Notes: generated by a model from the sequence alone, not told the origin. Numbered from the stretch's first letter, positions 51,266 to 61,003 are shown. The stretch: 64,000 nucleotides of DNA from Sediminibacterium soli (GCF_009939225.1 NZ_JAACJR010000008.1:1237107-1301106), one strand, 5' to 3'. A program made the numbers and translations.

Positions 51266-52192
51266 ATGAAAGCGCTTGTATACAAATCCACCGGCAGCTG
51301 GTACTCGGTGAAAGCCGAAGACGGGCGGACCTACCAGGCGCGGATCAAGGGCATTTTTAAGATCGACGAGATCAGTTCAACCAATCCCATCGCCGTGGGT
51401 GATGAAGTGGACCTGGCGATAGAGGCGGTTCAGGAAGAATCTGCCGTGATCACCGAGATCTATGAGCGGCGCAATTACGTGGCAAGAACTTCGCCGCACA
51501 ACAGGCGGCAGCACCATATCATTGCCTCCAATTTAGATCAGAGCCTTCTTTTTGCCACGCTGAAGGAACCCAGAACTTCGCAGGGTTTTATGGACCGCTT
51601 CCTGGTTTCCTGCGAGGCTTATCATATTCCCGCCGTGATCGTGTTCAACAAAGCCGATATCTACCGCAAAAAAGAAATGGACATCTTCGGAGAAATGAAA
51701 GCGATGTTTGAAGCGATCGGTTATACGGTGGTGCTCACAAGCATTCTGTCGGGACAGGGAATGGAAGAGGTGAAAGAACTGCTCCATAACCGCACCACCC
51801 TGCTGAGCGGACACAGCGGTGTGGGAAAATCATCGTTTATCAATGCCCTGTTCCCGGAATTTGATTTGCCCACGCAGGAAGTGAGCGGATGGAGCGGTAA
51901 GGGTATGCATACCACCACGTTTGCGGAAATGTTCGACCTGCCTGCCGGCGGCCGTATAATCGATACACCGGGTGTGCGCGAATTCGGGCTGGTGGACATC
52001 AGCAAGCAGGAACTCTCGCAATATTTCCCCGAAATGCGCGCCGCACTCAACGATTGCCAGTTCAACAACTGCATGCACATCAATGAACCGGGCTGCGCGG
52101 TAAAAAACGCTGTCAGCAGGGGAACCATCACACCCGACAGGTACGCCAGTTACCTCACCATACTGGATACGATAGAGGAGAACCGGTATTAA
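51266..52192 (+). CDS. rsgA: Small ribosomal subunit biogenesis GTPase RsgA
   Basis: A 308-residue circularly permuted GTPase that checks maturation of the 30S decoding centre. It has an OB domain (about 1-75), the G4 motif FNKAD before the P-loop GHSGVGKSS, IDTPGVREFG (G3), and a C-terminal zinc-binding segment NDCQFNNCMHINEPGCAV. The start is ATG 51266; the upstream extension to 51197 lacks homology. A TATCTTCG box ends 5 nt before the ATG. Confidence 0.95.
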   Translation: MKALVYKSTGSWYSVKAEDGRTYQARIKGIFKIDEISSTNPIAVGDEVDLAIEAVQEESAVITEIYERRNYVARTSPHNRRQHHIIASNLDQSLLFATLKEPRTSQGFMDRFLVSCEAYHIPAVIVFNKADIYRKKEMDIFGEMKAMFEAIGYTVVLTSILSGQGMEEVKELLHNRTTLLSGHSGVGKSSFINALFPEFDLPTQEVSGWSGKGMHTTTFAEMFDLPAGGRIIDTPGVREFGLVDISKQELSQYFPEMRAALNDCQFNNCMHINEPGCAVKNAVSRGTITPDRYASYLTILDTIEENRY

Positions 52193-52247
52193 GAAACAGA
52201 TGGTTGAATAACTGATTAACAGACGCCGTTGCAGAGAATTTATTCGA

Positions 52248-52796
52248 TTAGCCGCCCTGCTTCCCGTCCTTCACTTCATTATACTGTTCAAACCAGCCTG
52301 CGTATTTAACGTAGTTATGGGCGATACGGTCGATCTCGCCGTGAATGAGTTCTTCTGACACATCCTTTATTTTTTTCGCGGGTACACCGGCATAGATCGT
52401 GCCTGCTTCCACCACCGTGCCTTCGAGCACCACGGCCCCTGCGGCGATGATGGCATTTGTATGAATCACACATCTGTCCATGACGATAGCGCCCATGCCG
52501 ATCAGCACATTATCATGCACCGTACAGCCATGCACGATTGCATTGTGACCGATGGACACATTGCTGCCGATCTCGGTCGGGTTTTTCTGGTAGGTGCAGT
52601 GAATGGTGGCGCCGTCCTGCACATTTACCCGGTTACCCATTTTGATATAATGCACATCGCCGCGTATCACCGCGTTGAACCATATGCTGCACTCCTCTCC
52701 CATTACCACATCTCCTACAATGGTGGCATTGGGCGCTACAAAACAACGATCGCCAAACTGTGGTTCTTTACCGTTTACGGGAAGAATGAGTGCCAT
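52248..52796 (-). CDS. Gamma carbonic anhydrase-like hexapeptide-repeat protein
   Basis: A 182-residue left-handed beta-helix protein. Three histidines in the gamma carbonic anhydrase pattern are present: His66 (GATIHCTY), His84 and His89 (SIGHNAIVHG). Hexapeptide repeats run from about residue 20 to 140, followed by a C-terminal helix (SEELIHGEIDRIAHNYVKYA). It may hydrate carbon dioxide or be an inactive relative. A TAATTTTC box ends 4 nt before the ATG. It stands convergent to rsgA. Confidence 0.9.
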   Translation of the reverse strand: MALILPVNGKEPQFGDRCFVAPNATIVGDVVMGEECSIWFNAVIRGDVHYIKMGNRVNVQDGATIHCTYQKNPTEIGSNVSIGHNAIVHGCTVHDNVLIGMGAIVMDRCVIHTNAIIAAGAVVLEGTVVEAGTIYAGVPAKKIKDVSEELIHGEIDRIAHNYVKYAGWFEQYNEVKDGKQGG

Positions 52797-52899
52797 AAAA
52801 GAAAATTAAGTAAGTGATCAATGGGTGGCTAAAGTTACCGCATTCAGAAATAAATGGACAATAAAAAAGGGCTTGGTAAATTGCAGCATTGAACCACCG

Positions 52900-54087
52900 A
52901 TGAATAACCGGCAATTATTTCTCCAGCACCTGGCGCAGACTTCCTCCGCACCGATCGGTATCGAAATGGTGCGGGCCGAAGGCGTATACCTGTTCGATGC
53001 CGGCGGAAACCGCTATACCGACCTGATATCGGGTTTCAGCGTATGCAACATAGGTCATGGCCACCCCGCGGTGATCAAAGCGGTGCAGGAACAGGCGGCG
53101 CAATATATGCACCTGATTGTATACGGTGAGTTCATCCAGTCGCCACAGACCGGCTATGCCAAACTGCTGACGGATCATTTGCCCGCAACGCTCAACTGCG
53201 TGTACTTCACCAACAGCGGCGCAGAGGCAACAGAGGGCGCTATGAAACTGGCCAAACGCGTTACGGGCAGAACAAAGATCATTGCCTTCCGCAATGCCTA
53301 TCACGGCAGCACGCAGGGCGCGTTAAGCCTGATGGGCGATGAATACTGGCGCAATGCATTCCGGCCCTTGCTGCCTGGTATCGAACACCATAGCTATAAC
53401 GATGAAGAAGCGCTGAAGGCCATCGACAAAAACACCGCCTGTGTGATCATGGAAACCGTACAGGCGGAAAGCGGCATCAGTGCACCATCGCTGCCATGGA
53501 TACAGCGCCTCCGCAGCAAATGTGATGAGCTGGATGTGTTACTGGTGCTTGACGAGATACAGGCCGGTTTTGGCAGAACAGGCAGTTTATGGGCTTTTGA
53601 ACAGTTCGGCATTGTACCGGATATTTTGCTGCTGGGCAAAGCGCTTGGCGGCGGTATGCCATTGGGCGCTTTTATCGCCGACAGGAAAAAGATGCATATG
53701 CTGTCGCATGATCCTGTACTCGGGCATATCACTACGTTTGGCGGGCACCCCGTTTCCTGCGCCGCGGGCAAAGCGGCCATGGAAGTGCTGCTGAACGGCC
53801 GATACACCGATACGGTAAAGGAAAAAGAACAATTGCTGGTTGACAGGCTGGTGCATCCCGCCATTGTTTCGCGCAACCATTTCGGTCTTTGGATGTCGCT
53901 GCAATTTGCCACGGCGGAGATCAACCAGCAGATCGTTCACCGCTGCGTAAAGAATGGCGTGATCACCGACTGGTTCATTTTTGCGCCCGACAGGTTACGC
54001 ATCGCCCCGCCACTTACCATCTCGCCCACAGAGCTTGAACAGGCATGCAGGATCATCCTGCAAAGTATTGATGAAATAACTGCATAA
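52900..54087 (+). CDS. Class III pyridoxal-phosphate aminotransferase
   Basis: A 395-residue aminotransferase of the ornithine/acetylornithine/4-aminobutyrate group. The cofactor-binding lysine is K247 in LLLGKALGGGMPLG, with LVLDEIQAGFGRTG before it and TNSGAEATEGAMKLAKRVTG near the front. Without an arginine or GABA operon beside it the substrate cannot be named. The start is ATG 52900; the in-frame extension to 52825 has no family character. Confidence 0.9.
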   Translation: MNNRQLFLQHLAQTSSAPIGIEMVRAEGVYLFDAGGNRYTDLISGFSVCNIGHGHPAVIKAVQEQAAQYMHLIVYGEFIQSPQTGYAKLLTDHLPATLNCVYFTNSGAEATEGAMKLAKRVTGRTKIIAFRNAYHGSTQGALSLMGDEYWRNAFRPLLPGIEHHSYNDEEALKAIDKNTACVIMETVQAESGISAPSLPWIQRLRSKCDELDVLLVLDEIQAGFGRTGSLWAFEQFGIVPDILLLGKALGGGMPLGAFIADRKKMHMLSHDPVLGHITTFGGHPVSCAAGKAAMEVLLNGRYTDTVKEKEQLLVDRLVHPAIVSRNHFGLWMSLQFATAEINQQIVHRCVKNGVITDWFIFAPDRLRIAPPLTISPTELEQACRIILQSIDEITA

Positions 54088-54090
54088 GAC

Positions 54091-54122
54091 CGCTGCGGGG
54101 ATGCTGCAGCGCCTGTTTTATT
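54091..54122 (+). terminator. Possible terminator after the aminotransferase gene
   Basis: CGCTGC at 54091-54096 and GCAGCG at 54106-54111 form a short stem followed by CCTGTTTTATTT. It lies between the convergent aminotransferase and bshA genes. Confidence 0.45.
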
Positions 54123-55257
54123 TACACGGTGTTCTTCTGCAGTACTGGCTGTACAGTTTTTCGTAAACAGGTATGATGTTGCTGATGTCGAAACGTTCTG
54201 CCTGCTGGTGGGCGGCTTCTTTCATTTCCGCAAGTTTTGCATTGTCCTGCAGCAAGGCTATCGCAAAGCGGCTCATGGCATCCACATCGCCCACCTCTGT
54301 CATAAACCCTGTTTTTCCCTGTATATTGATCTCGGAGAGACCGCCCGCATTGGTGCTGATCACCACGGCGCGCGCCGCCATGGCTTCGAGTGCGGCAAGA
54401 CCAAAGCTCTCGTATTCCGAAGGCAGCAGGAAGATATCGCTTACGGCGAGGATGTCTTCCATCTGCTCCTGTTTTCCGAGGAATTTCACATCCTCGTCTA
54501 TGCCCAGTCTGCGTGTCAGCTCCTCTACCACCGGTCTTTCGGGGCCATCGCCTACCATCAGCAGTTTGGCGGGCATTTCTTTCCGCACGGCGGCAAAAAC
54601 CCTGATCACATCGTCCACCCTTTTCACTTTGCGGAAATTGGACGCGTGCACCAGCACTTTTTCATCGTTTGGCGCAATCACTTTCCGAAAGGCGTTGATC
54701 GGTTTTTTATTGAACCGGTTTACGTCCACAAAATTGTAGATCACCTGTATGTCTTTGTGAATGGCAAAAGACTTATAGGTTTCCTCTCTCAGGTTTTCAG
54801 ATACCGCGGTAATGGCGTCGCTTTCGTTGATGGAGAAAGTGACAACCGGTTCGTATGTTTTGTCGCGCCCCACCAGCGTAATATCCGTACCATGCAGCGT
54901 AGTGATTACCGGTACCTCCCTGCCGGTCTTCTGCTTCACGATCTGCTTGGCCATATAGGCCGCCGATGCATGCGGAATGGCGTAGTGCACATGCAGCAGA
55001 TCCAGGTCATAATTCATGATCACATCCACCATCGTACTGGCCAGCGCCACTTCGTAAGGCGGGTAGTCGAACAGTGGATAGGTAGGCACCCGCACTTCGT
55101 GGTAAAATATATTTGCATTGAACACATTCAGGCGAACCGGCTGCTGGTAAGTGATAAAATGAACCTGGTGCCCCTCATCGGCAAGGGCTTTTCCCAGTTC
55201 CGTGGCCAGCACGCCACTTCCTCCAAAAGTCGGGTAACAAACAATCCCTAAACGCAT
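54118..55257 (-). CDS. bshA: N-acetyl-alpha-D-glucosaminyl L-malate synthase BshA
   Basis: A 379-residue GT4-fold glycosyltransferase that joins UDP-GlcNAc to L-malate, the first step of bacillithiol synthesis. It starts MRLGIVCYPTFGGSGVLATE, and the conserved HGTDITLVGRDKTYEPV and FLLPSEYESFGLAALEAMA segments are present. Bacillithiol is the main low-molecular-weight thiol of many Bacteroidota and Firmicutes. bshB and bshC are not in the window. It stands alone, convergent to the aminotransferase gene. Confidence 0.94.
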   Translation of the reverse strand: MRLGIVCYPTFGGSGVLATELGKALADEGHQVHFITYQQPVRLNVFNANIFYHEVRVPTYPLFDYPPYEVALASTMVDVIMNYDLDLLHVHYAIPHASAAYMAKQIVKQKTGREVPVITTLHGTDITLVGRDKTYEPVVTFSINESDAITAVSENLREETYKSFAIHKDIQVIYNFVDVNRFNKKPINAFRKVIAPNDEKVLVHASNFRKVKRVDDVIRVFAAVRKEMPAKLLMVGDGPERPVVEELTRRLGIDEDVKFLGKQEQMEDILAVSDIFLLPSEYESFGLAALEAMAARAVVISTNAGGLSEINIQGKTGFMTEVGDVDAMSRFAIALLQDNAKLAEMKEAAHQQAERFDISNIIPVYEKLYSQYCRRTPCK

Positions 55258-55418
55258 ACTATTGATTTAATCGTGGTCTGAAGCAAGACAATCCCGTTTG
55301 CCGGTTTACGGGTTAGCGGTCTTCCGGGTCCGGGTTGCAAATAACACAAATTTCCGCATACACCTTCCCCGTTCATCCTGCTTGTTCAAATAACACAATT
55401 GGTTAACTTTAGTGCCTT

Positions 55419-56786
55419 ATGAAAAAAATACTTTCTGCCTTATTCGCCCTCCCGGTATGTGCCATGGCGCAGCAGACAGGTGATTCTGTGATGATCCGCA
55501 GACTGTCAGACGAGATCATGCGCAACGGTAAAGCCTATGACCTGCTCTACCAGCTTACCAAACAGATAGGCGGCCGGCTGGCCGGCTCACCGCAGTTTGC
55601 CCAGGCGGTAAAATGGGGCGAGGCATCCATGCAGCGCAATGGCGCCGACAATGTTTTTCTGCAGCAGTGCATGGTACCCCACTGGGTTCGGGGTGGTACC
55701 GACAGGGCCGTGATCATGGAAGTGGACGGTAAAAAAACAAGCCGCCAGTTGGATGTACTGGCGCTGGGTAATTCGCTGGGCACGGGTAAAGTGATCTCGT
55801 CCGAAGTGCTGTGTGTGGCGGATTTCGACGAACTGGAGCGCAGAAAGGAGGAAGTGAAAGGAAAGATCGTTTATTACAACGCTGGTTTCGATCCAACCAA
55901 TATCAAACCCTTTGTTTCTTACGGACAATCAGGTATCTACCGCCGCTCAGGCGCAAGTCGTGCAGCCAAATACGGCGCAGTGGGGGTGATGATCCGGTCG
56001 CTGACCGAATCAACCGCCAATAACCCGCATACCGGTGCCATGCAATACAATGATTCGTTTCCCAAAATACCCGCGATCGCGGTTGGCCCCAGGGATGCGG
56101 ATGAGGTATGGGCGCTGTCCAGGAAATCCAGGTTCAGCATGGGCATGCTCACCTACGGCTATTTTATGCCGGATACCATTGGCCATAATGTAGTGGCCGA
56201 GCTGAAAGGAACAGAATTCCCCGATCAGTACATTACCGTTGGCGGGCATCTTGACAGCTGGGATGTAAACGAAGGTGCCCACGACGACGGGACCGGCGTT
56301 GTACAAACCATCGAGATCATGCGTGCGCTGAAAGCCATCGGTTACAAACCCAAACACACTATACGGTTCGTATTGTTTGCAAACGAAGAAAACGGGCTGC
56401 GCGGCGGCACCAAATATGCCGAAGAAGCCAAAGCCAAGAATGAAAAACACATTTTCGCCCTCGAAAGCGATGCCGGCGGTTTTACACCGCGTGGTTTTTC
56501 GCTCGGCGTAAACAAGACCCAGCTGGCCAAAGTAAAAAGCTGGCTGCCATTGTTATCCCCCTATGGCGCAGAAGAGATCACCGAAGACGGCGGAGGCGCG
56601 GATATAGGTCCGCTGGCAAGAACTTTTGGCACACCCGTAGGAGAACTGAACCCCGATCCGCAGCGGTATTTTGACTTACACCATGCCCGCAGCGATGTAT
56701 TTGAGAACGTGAACAAACGCGAGCTGTTACTGGGCGCTGTGAATATGGCGGCGTTGATCTACCTGGTAGACAAATACGGTCTCTGA
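55419..56786 (+). CDS. Exported M28 family zinc peptidase with PA domain
   Basis: A 455-residue exopeptidase with a signal peptide (MKKILSALFALPVCAMAQ). A PA domain (about residues 120-215) lies before the zinc-peptidase core. The di-zinc ligands are visible in VGGHLDSWD, GAHDDGTGV, ANEENGLRGG, LESDAGG and DLHHARSDVF. Such enzymes remove N-terminal residues from peptides in the periplasm or on the cell surface. A TAACTTTA box lies 7 nt before the ATG. It could feed amino acids to the cytoplasmic dipeptidase and thiolase pathways, but this is only inference. Confidence 0.93.
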   Translation: MKKILSALFALPVCAMAQQTGDSVMIRRLSDEIMRNGKAYDLLYQLTKQIGGRLAGSPQFAQAVKWGEASMQRNGADNVFLQQCMVPHWVRGGTDRAVIMEVDGKKTSRQLDVLALGNSLGTGKVISSEVLCVADFDELERRKEEVKGKIVYYNAGFDPTNIKPFVSYGQSGIYRRSGASRAAKYGAVGVMIRSLTESTANNPHTGAMQYNDSFPKIPAIAVGPRDADEVWALSRKSRFSMGMLTYGYFMPDTIGHNVVAELKGTEFPDQYITVGGHLDSWDVNEGAHDDGTGVVQTIEIMRALKAIGYKPKHTIRFVLFANEENGLRGGTKYAEEAKAKNEKHIFALESDAGGFTPRGFSLGVNKTQLAKVKSWLPLLSPYGAEEITEDGGGADIGPLARTFGTPVGELNPDPQRYFDLHHARSDVFENVNKRELLLGAVNMAALIYLVDKYGL

Positions 56787-56825
56787 TAAGCAGCAGAAAA
56801 ACCTGGCGGTCACTGTAAAGCTCCA

Positions 56826-57530
56826 TTAGCCGGCCTGCAGCAGGAAGATCGCCAGGCGTTTATGAATATCCGGTACATGCGATTTCCATTCGCGTACCGT
56901 TTTTGTCTGTATGGATTCCGACGCGGCCGTAATATCCACGGCGATGCACAGCCTGGTTTCATCACGCAGCGATTGCAGCATATCCCTGATCAGGGCATTG
57001 TTGCGGTAAGGTGTTTCGATGAACAGCTGTGTGCAATGCTGCTGATGTGAATGCAGCTCCAGCTCTTTCAGTTTTTTTTTGCGGTCCTGTGTATCGATCG
57101 GCAGGTAGCCATGAAACTGGAAACACTGGCCATTCATTCCGCTCGCCATCAGGGCCAGCAAAATGGAGCTCGGGCCCACCAGCGGTCTTACGGGGATATT
57201 ATTTTTTTGTGCTGCTTCCACCAGCAACTGACCGGGATCTGCAATACCCGGGCAGCCCGCTTCGCTGATGATGCCGATATTCCTGCCTTCTTTCAGTAAC
57301 TGTATAAATGTTTTTTTGACTTCTTCCTCCGCCTTGTGGATGGCGAACCACTGGTAGTCATCGATCACCATTTCCCGCCAGATGGATTTAAGAAAACGCC
57401 GCGCTGTTTTTTCATTTTCCACGAAAAAAGCCTGGCAATCCTTTACAGCATCCGGTACATAGGCCGGGATGGTTTCGCGTGCATCTTCGTACAATACGGT
57501 GGGGACCAGGTAAACTTTTCCGATTGGCAT
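56826..57530 (-). CDS. Tetrapyrrole-methylase family protein, RsmI-like
   Basis: A 234-residue protein of the fold shared by RsmI (16S rRNA C1402 2'-O-methyltransferase) and tetrapyrrole methylases. IGIISEAGCPGIADPGQLLV and PVRPLVGPSSILLALMASG are the AdoMet-binding segments. RsmI itself is usually about 280 residues; this shorter type is a distinct Bacteroidota paralogue as far as I recall, so the rRNA target is not assured. It starts 8 nt after the EI24 gene stop, suggesting co-transcription. TIPAYVPDAVKDCQAFFVEN lies near its start. Confidence 0.85.
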   Translation of the reverse strand: MPIGKVYLVPTVLYEDARETIPAYVPDAVKDCQAFFVENEKTARRFLKSIWREMVIDDYQWFAIHKAEEEVKKTFIQLLKEGRNIGIISEAGCPGIADPGQLLVEAAQKNNIPVRPLVGPSSILLALMASGMNGQCFQFHGYLPIDTQDRKKKLKELELHSHQQHCTQLFIETPYRNNALIRDMLQSLRDETRLCIAVDITAASESIQTKTVREWKSHVPDIHKRLAIFLLQAG

Positions 57531-57538
57531 AATGCTGG

Positions 57539-58303
57539 CTATTTACCGGTTGATTTCAGCGGGTACATACTCAGTGTTGCGGCCACCACGGAATAGGCCG
57601 GCGCCAGCACCCAGCCGATAACAGGCAAGCCATGCATCAGGTAAAAGATCAGCCCGTTGCCGATGGCCAGTCCTTTGTGTGCGCCGATAAAGAAAATACT
57701 TTCTGCGGCCGTTTTCCTGTGACGTTCCATACTGTAGTCGAGCATGGAAAATCCGTAGTAATAACATTCAACCAGCAAAGCCAGTATGGGCGTAAGCCAT
57801 CCTGCAATCGGCACCAGGCTTAACACCAGGATCGTAAGCAGGTACACGGTTTGCCACAGGCTGTTGCGGAGGGCGATGAAAATACCGCGTTTGATATCTT
57901 TCAGCAGCTGCCTGAAACCGAAAGGAAAATCCTTCCCTTCAATAATGGCTTCCGTTTTCTCGCTCAGGTAAGCAAACAAGGGCGAGCCAACGATCAGAAA
58001 CATATACTTGAACAGCGAAAAATAAAAAAGCATCTGCAGCAGCCACAACAGCATGCCGCCCATGGTAAAAAGAAACCCGATAAAGCTGTTATCGAGCGCA
58101 TTCAGCCAGTCCTGCAGCCCGGTTTCTTTTGCCAGCCATTCGATAAAGGTGCTGGCGGTTTTACCAAAAAAATACATCCCCAACATAAACAGCAGCGTAT
58201 ACAGAATGCCGGGTATCAATATCCATTTCCATAGCTTATGCTTTCGTATAAACCGGTGAGCTTCGAAATAAGCCTGTATGGCAATGATCATTTCCTTGAG
58301 CAC
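57539..58303 (-). CDS. EI24 (CysZ-like) membrane protein
   Basis: A 254-residue membrane protein of the EI24/CysZ family, with several hydrophobic segments (WILIPGILYTLLFMLGMYFF, then FTMGGMLLWLLQMLFYFSLF and TVYLLTILVLSLVPIAGWLT). CysZ proteins carry sulfate; for this short Bacteroidota type no substrate is known. The frame opens with GTG 58303; ATG 58291 is the alternative. A TAACTTTG box lies upstream. Probably the first gene of a two-gene unit with the RsmI-like gene. Confidence 0.82.
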   Translation of the reverse strand: MLKEMIIAIQAYFEAHRFIRKHKLWKWILIPGILYTLLFMLGMYFFGKTASTFIEWLAKETGLQDWLNALDNSFIGFLFTMGGMLLWLLQMLFYFSLFKYMFLIVGSPLFAYLSEKTEAIIEGKDFPFGFRQLLKDIKRGIFIALRNSLWQTVYLLTILVLSLVPIAGWLTPILALLVECYYYGFSMLDYSMERHRKTAAESIFFIGAHKGLAIGNGLIFYLMHGLPVIGWVLAPAYSVVAATLSMYPLKSTGK

Positions 58304-58322
58304 GGGCGGGGGATTAGGTCTG

Positions 58323-58330
58323 CAAAGTTA
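58323..58330 (-). promoter_or_regulatory. Promoter box TAACTTTG for the EI24 gene
   Basis: An exact TAnnTTTG match on the minus strand, 19 nt before the GTG at 58303. The divergent plus-strand box at 58341-58348 is only 10 bp away, so the two promoters are back to back. Confidence 0.6.
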
Positions 58331-58340
58331 ACGCATTCGC

Positions 58341-58348
58341 TATTTTTG
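58341..58348 (+). promoter_or_regulatory. Promoter box TATTTTTG for the alkyladenine glycosylase gene
   Basis: An exact TAnnTTTG match whose last base lies 5 nt before the ATG at 58354. Confidence 0.6.
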
Positions 58349-58353
58349 ATCTT

Positions 58354-58989
58354 ATGAACCCTATAACGCTTCTGCGCTCGCAGAAATTGCCCGCTGCCTT
58401 CTATGAACGGAAAAATGTGTGTACGGTGGCAAAGGGTCTGTTGGGTAAAATACTGGTCTCCAATTTCGACAACCGGCTTACTGCCGGCCGGATCGTTGAA
58501 ACAGAGGCCTATAACGGGCCGGCCGATAAAGCCTCTCATGCGTGGAATGGCCGCCGCACCAGCCGCACCGAGATCATGTACCGGCATGGCGGCGTGGCCT
58601 ATGTTTATTTCTGTTACGGCATCCACCATATGTTCAACGTGGTTACCAATGTTGCCGATATACCGCATGCCGTTCTGGTGCGTGCGCTGGAACCGGTTGC
58701 GGGCATCCAAAGCATGCTGGCCCGCACCAGCAAAGCAAAAGCCGATTTTACGCTCACAAAAGGCCCCGGCAACCTGGCAAAGGCGCTGGGCATTCATACA
58801 AGCCACAGCGGTATGGACCTGCAGAGCGATGCGTTGTTTATTGCCGACGACGGTGTGCGCATCCCCGCAGCAGCTATTGCCGCCACACCCCGGATCGGTG
58901 TTGCCTATGCCGGCGATGATGCCCTGCTGCCATATCGGTTCCTGGTAAAAAACAATCCCTATGTAAGCGGGAAAAAGCTGGCGGACTGA
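58354..58989 (+). CDS. DNA-3-methyladenine glycosylase (AAG/MPG type)
   Basis: A 211-residue base-excision repair enzyme that removes alkylated purines and hypoxanthine. It matches the AAG/MPG family: [20 protein letters not shown] carries the catalytic Glu, and [20 protein letters not shown] and [11 protein letters not shown] are typical segments. Length is normal for bacterial members. It stands alone and converges with the second PorP/SprF gene. Confidence 0.94.
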   Translation: MNPITLLRSQKLPAAFYERKNVCTVAKGLLGKILVSNFDNRLTAGRIVETEAYNGPADKASHAWNGRRTSRTEIMYRHGGVAYVYFCYGIHHMFNVVTNVADIPHAVLVRALEPVAGIQSMLARTSKAKADFTLTKGPGNLAKALGIHTSHSGMDLQSDALFIADDGVRIPAAAIAATPRIGVAYAGDDALLPYRFLVKNNPYVSGKKLAD

Positions 58990-59030
58990 TGTTTTGTGAC
59001 TACGGGTTACCGGTTTATTCCGGGCGTTAT

Positions 59031-60047
59031 TTAGAATTTAGGACAGTTGATCGGCCGCTCCTGTGAGGGGCGAAGGGTATAGATCAGCGAAAGCTCGATA
59101 CCGCCGCGGTTCATCGATGCGGTTTTGAGTGAAGAGGTATTGTAATCATAAGTGGCGCCAAACCTGAAATCGCCGAACTCCAACCCGAGATACGGAATGA
59201 TGGCATCTTTCATACGAACCCAGCTTCCGATATACAGGCTTGTGGGTTTCTCCACGTCCGCATTGGCGGAAAGCTGTATCGCTCCCCCGAACATGGTTTC
59301 TGTGGTGGCTCCCTGCATGGAGTGCAGCGCGCTCAGGTGAAGGGTGCTGTTGATGCCTACGGGAAAATAACCGCCGGCATGTACCGTGGTGCGCGGGTTG
59401 AGTAGGTACTCCGCACCGGTAAAATACTGTTTCGGGCGATTGATATGGTACATGCTGATACCGAAATAGAAATTATTGCGATCGGTGGTACTGCCATTGT
59501 ACAGCAACCCTGCATTGACATCGATATAGCTTGATTTCAGCGTGGCGTTGTTGAATATTTCAGAAGTAACATTTGTAAAACCAAGCGGTGTCAGCTGGTC
59601 TTCAAAATTCATCTGGCTTGTATTGATCAGCATATTGGCATAAGTGATCTGGAACCCCGCGCCTATCTGCTGAAATCCCTCTTCATCCAGGCCTTTGTGA
59701 TAAGCCGTTGAGACGGATGCATAATTGAATTTTACCGCACCCACGGCGCTGCCTGCCGAGCTGCGGTCGCTGAAGCCCATTACGCCCACACCCCAGGTGT
59801 CGTTGCTGGCTATCCTGTCCTGCATAACATGAAAATCGGCAGAAGCCGTTACCGTGGTAAATGCATTGTCTATCGCAGGCCACTGGTTACGGTAATTACC
59901 CGCCACGCGCAAAGAGCCAAAAAATTTACCGGTAAGCGCGGGATTCAGGGTAAGCGGTGAAGAATAGAACTGTGAGTAATGGGGATCCTGGGCCGAAATA
60001 TCATTCAGCAAAACAAACAAACAGCCGGCCAGGAGCAACTTTCGCAT
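59031..60047 (-). CDS. Second PorP/SprF family protein, without adjacent giant partner
   Basis: A 338-residue outer-membrane protein with a signal peptide (KLLLAGCLFVLLNDISAQ) and the family's opening motif QDPHYSQFYSSPLTLNPALT. It is a paralogue of the protein at 17588 but, unlike that one, no type B surface protein lies next to it; neighbours are upp and the glycosylase gene. It may serve a surface protein encoded elsewhere, or the gliding/T9SS core. Confidence 0.92.
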   Translation of the reverse strand: MRKLLLAGCLFVLLNDISAQDPHYSQFYSSPLTLNPALTGKFFGSLRVAGNYRNQWPAIDNAFTTVTASADFHVMQDRIASNDTWGVGVMGFSDRSSAGSAVGAVKFNYASVSTAYHKGLDEEGFQQIGAGFQITYANMLINTSQMNFEDQLTPLGFTNVTSEIFNNATLKSSYIDVNAGLLYNGSTTDRNNFYFGISMYHINRPKQYFTGAEYLLNPRTTVHAGGYFPVGINSTLHLSALHSMQGATTETMFGGAIQLSANADVEKPTSLYIGSWVRMKDAIIPYLGLEFGDFRFGATYDYNTSSLKTASMNRGGIELSLIYTLRPSQERPINCPKF

Positions 60048-60148
60048 AAATAACAGAACACCGAATGTAGGTGAAACGATGCACCAACGGGTACCCCGCG
60101 GGTAAATATTATAGACAAGTTAACGGCTCAGGCTGCTGCGCGGTTGCC

Positions 60149-60802
60149 TCAGGACTGCATTTTTGTACCAAATGCCAGGTCGCCGGCATCGCCCAAACCG
60201 GGTACGATATAGCCTTTTGCGGTAAGTTCATCATCGATATCGCCACACCATACCCTGATATGCTCCCCGCATTCGCGGCGCACAAATTCGATGCCTACGG
60301 TGCAGGCGATCGCTGCCACCACATGAATTTCCCTGGGGGAATTTTCATTCTGCATGAACTCGATGGTTTTTACGATCGAAGCGCCTGTTGCCAGCATAGG
60401 ATCGCTGATGATCACGATGCGGTTATCGAGCGCAGGACAACTCATGTATTCCAGCTTGATTTCGAAGTTGCCATCGCGATGGTGTTTCCGGTAGGCGGAA
60501 ACAAAAGCGTTATCGGCTTTGTCAAAATAATTCAGCATGCCCTGATGTAAAGGCAGTCCCGCACGCAGTATCGTAGCCAGCACCGGTTGCGTTTGCAGCA
60601 GTTTACTCTCGTGCGTGCCAAGCGGCGTGGGCACTTCCCCGGTTTTATAAGGCATCAGTTTGCTGATCTCATACGCCGCTACCTCGCCAATACGTTCCAG
60701 GTTTCTCCTGAAGCGCATGCGGTCTCCCTGTATATTCACATCGCGCAGTTCGGAAACCCAGTTGCTGAGAAGGCTATGCTGTTCACTAAGGTTAACTACC
60801 AT
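60149..60802 (-). CDS. upp: Uracil phosphoribosyltransferase
   Basis: A 217-residue type I phosphoribosyltransferase that turns uracil and PRPP into UMP. The PRPP-binding motif is VIISDPMLATGASI, and ILRAGLPLHQGML and the C-terminal PGLGDAGDLAFG are typical of Upp. It starts at ATG 60802; an in-frame extension to 60913 lacks homology. A TAGTTTTG box lies 24 nt upstream. Confidence 0.94.
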   Translation of the reverse strand: MVVNLSEQHSLLSNWVSELRDVNIQGDRMRFRRNLERIGEVAAYEISKLMPYKTGEVPTPLGTHESKLLQTQPVLATILRAGLPLHQGMLNYFDKADNAFVSAYRKHHRDGNFEIKLEYMSCPALDNRIVIISDPMLATGASIVKTIEFMQNENSPREIHVVAAIACTVGIEFVRRECGEHIRVWCGDIDDELTAKGYIVPGLGDAGDLAFGTKMQS

Positions 60803-60826
60803 GACGCCGGGGATTGGTTGAGGCCC

Positions 60827-60834
60827 CAAAACTA
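60827..60834 (-). promoter_or_regulatory. Promoter box TAGTTTTG before upp
   Basis: An exact TAnnTTTG match on the minus strand, 24 nt from the ATG at 60802. Confidence 0.5.
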
Positions 60835-61003
60835 AGCCTATCAAGGAAAAAGGAAAAGTTTGTTTAGGGAAATGCGCCGGTTTCAACCGCAGGTTACCGA
60901 TCGTTTGCCCCATACCCCGCTAACCCCTGGCGCCGCGCATCGGTGTCATTGTTAACTTTTTACTGAAAAATTTTTCCGTATTTTCCTCAACCAAACACCG
61001 AAC

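Noticed and set aside
56826..57530. Canonical RsmI
   Set aside because: The protein is about 50 residues shorter than RsmI, so only family membership is claimed.
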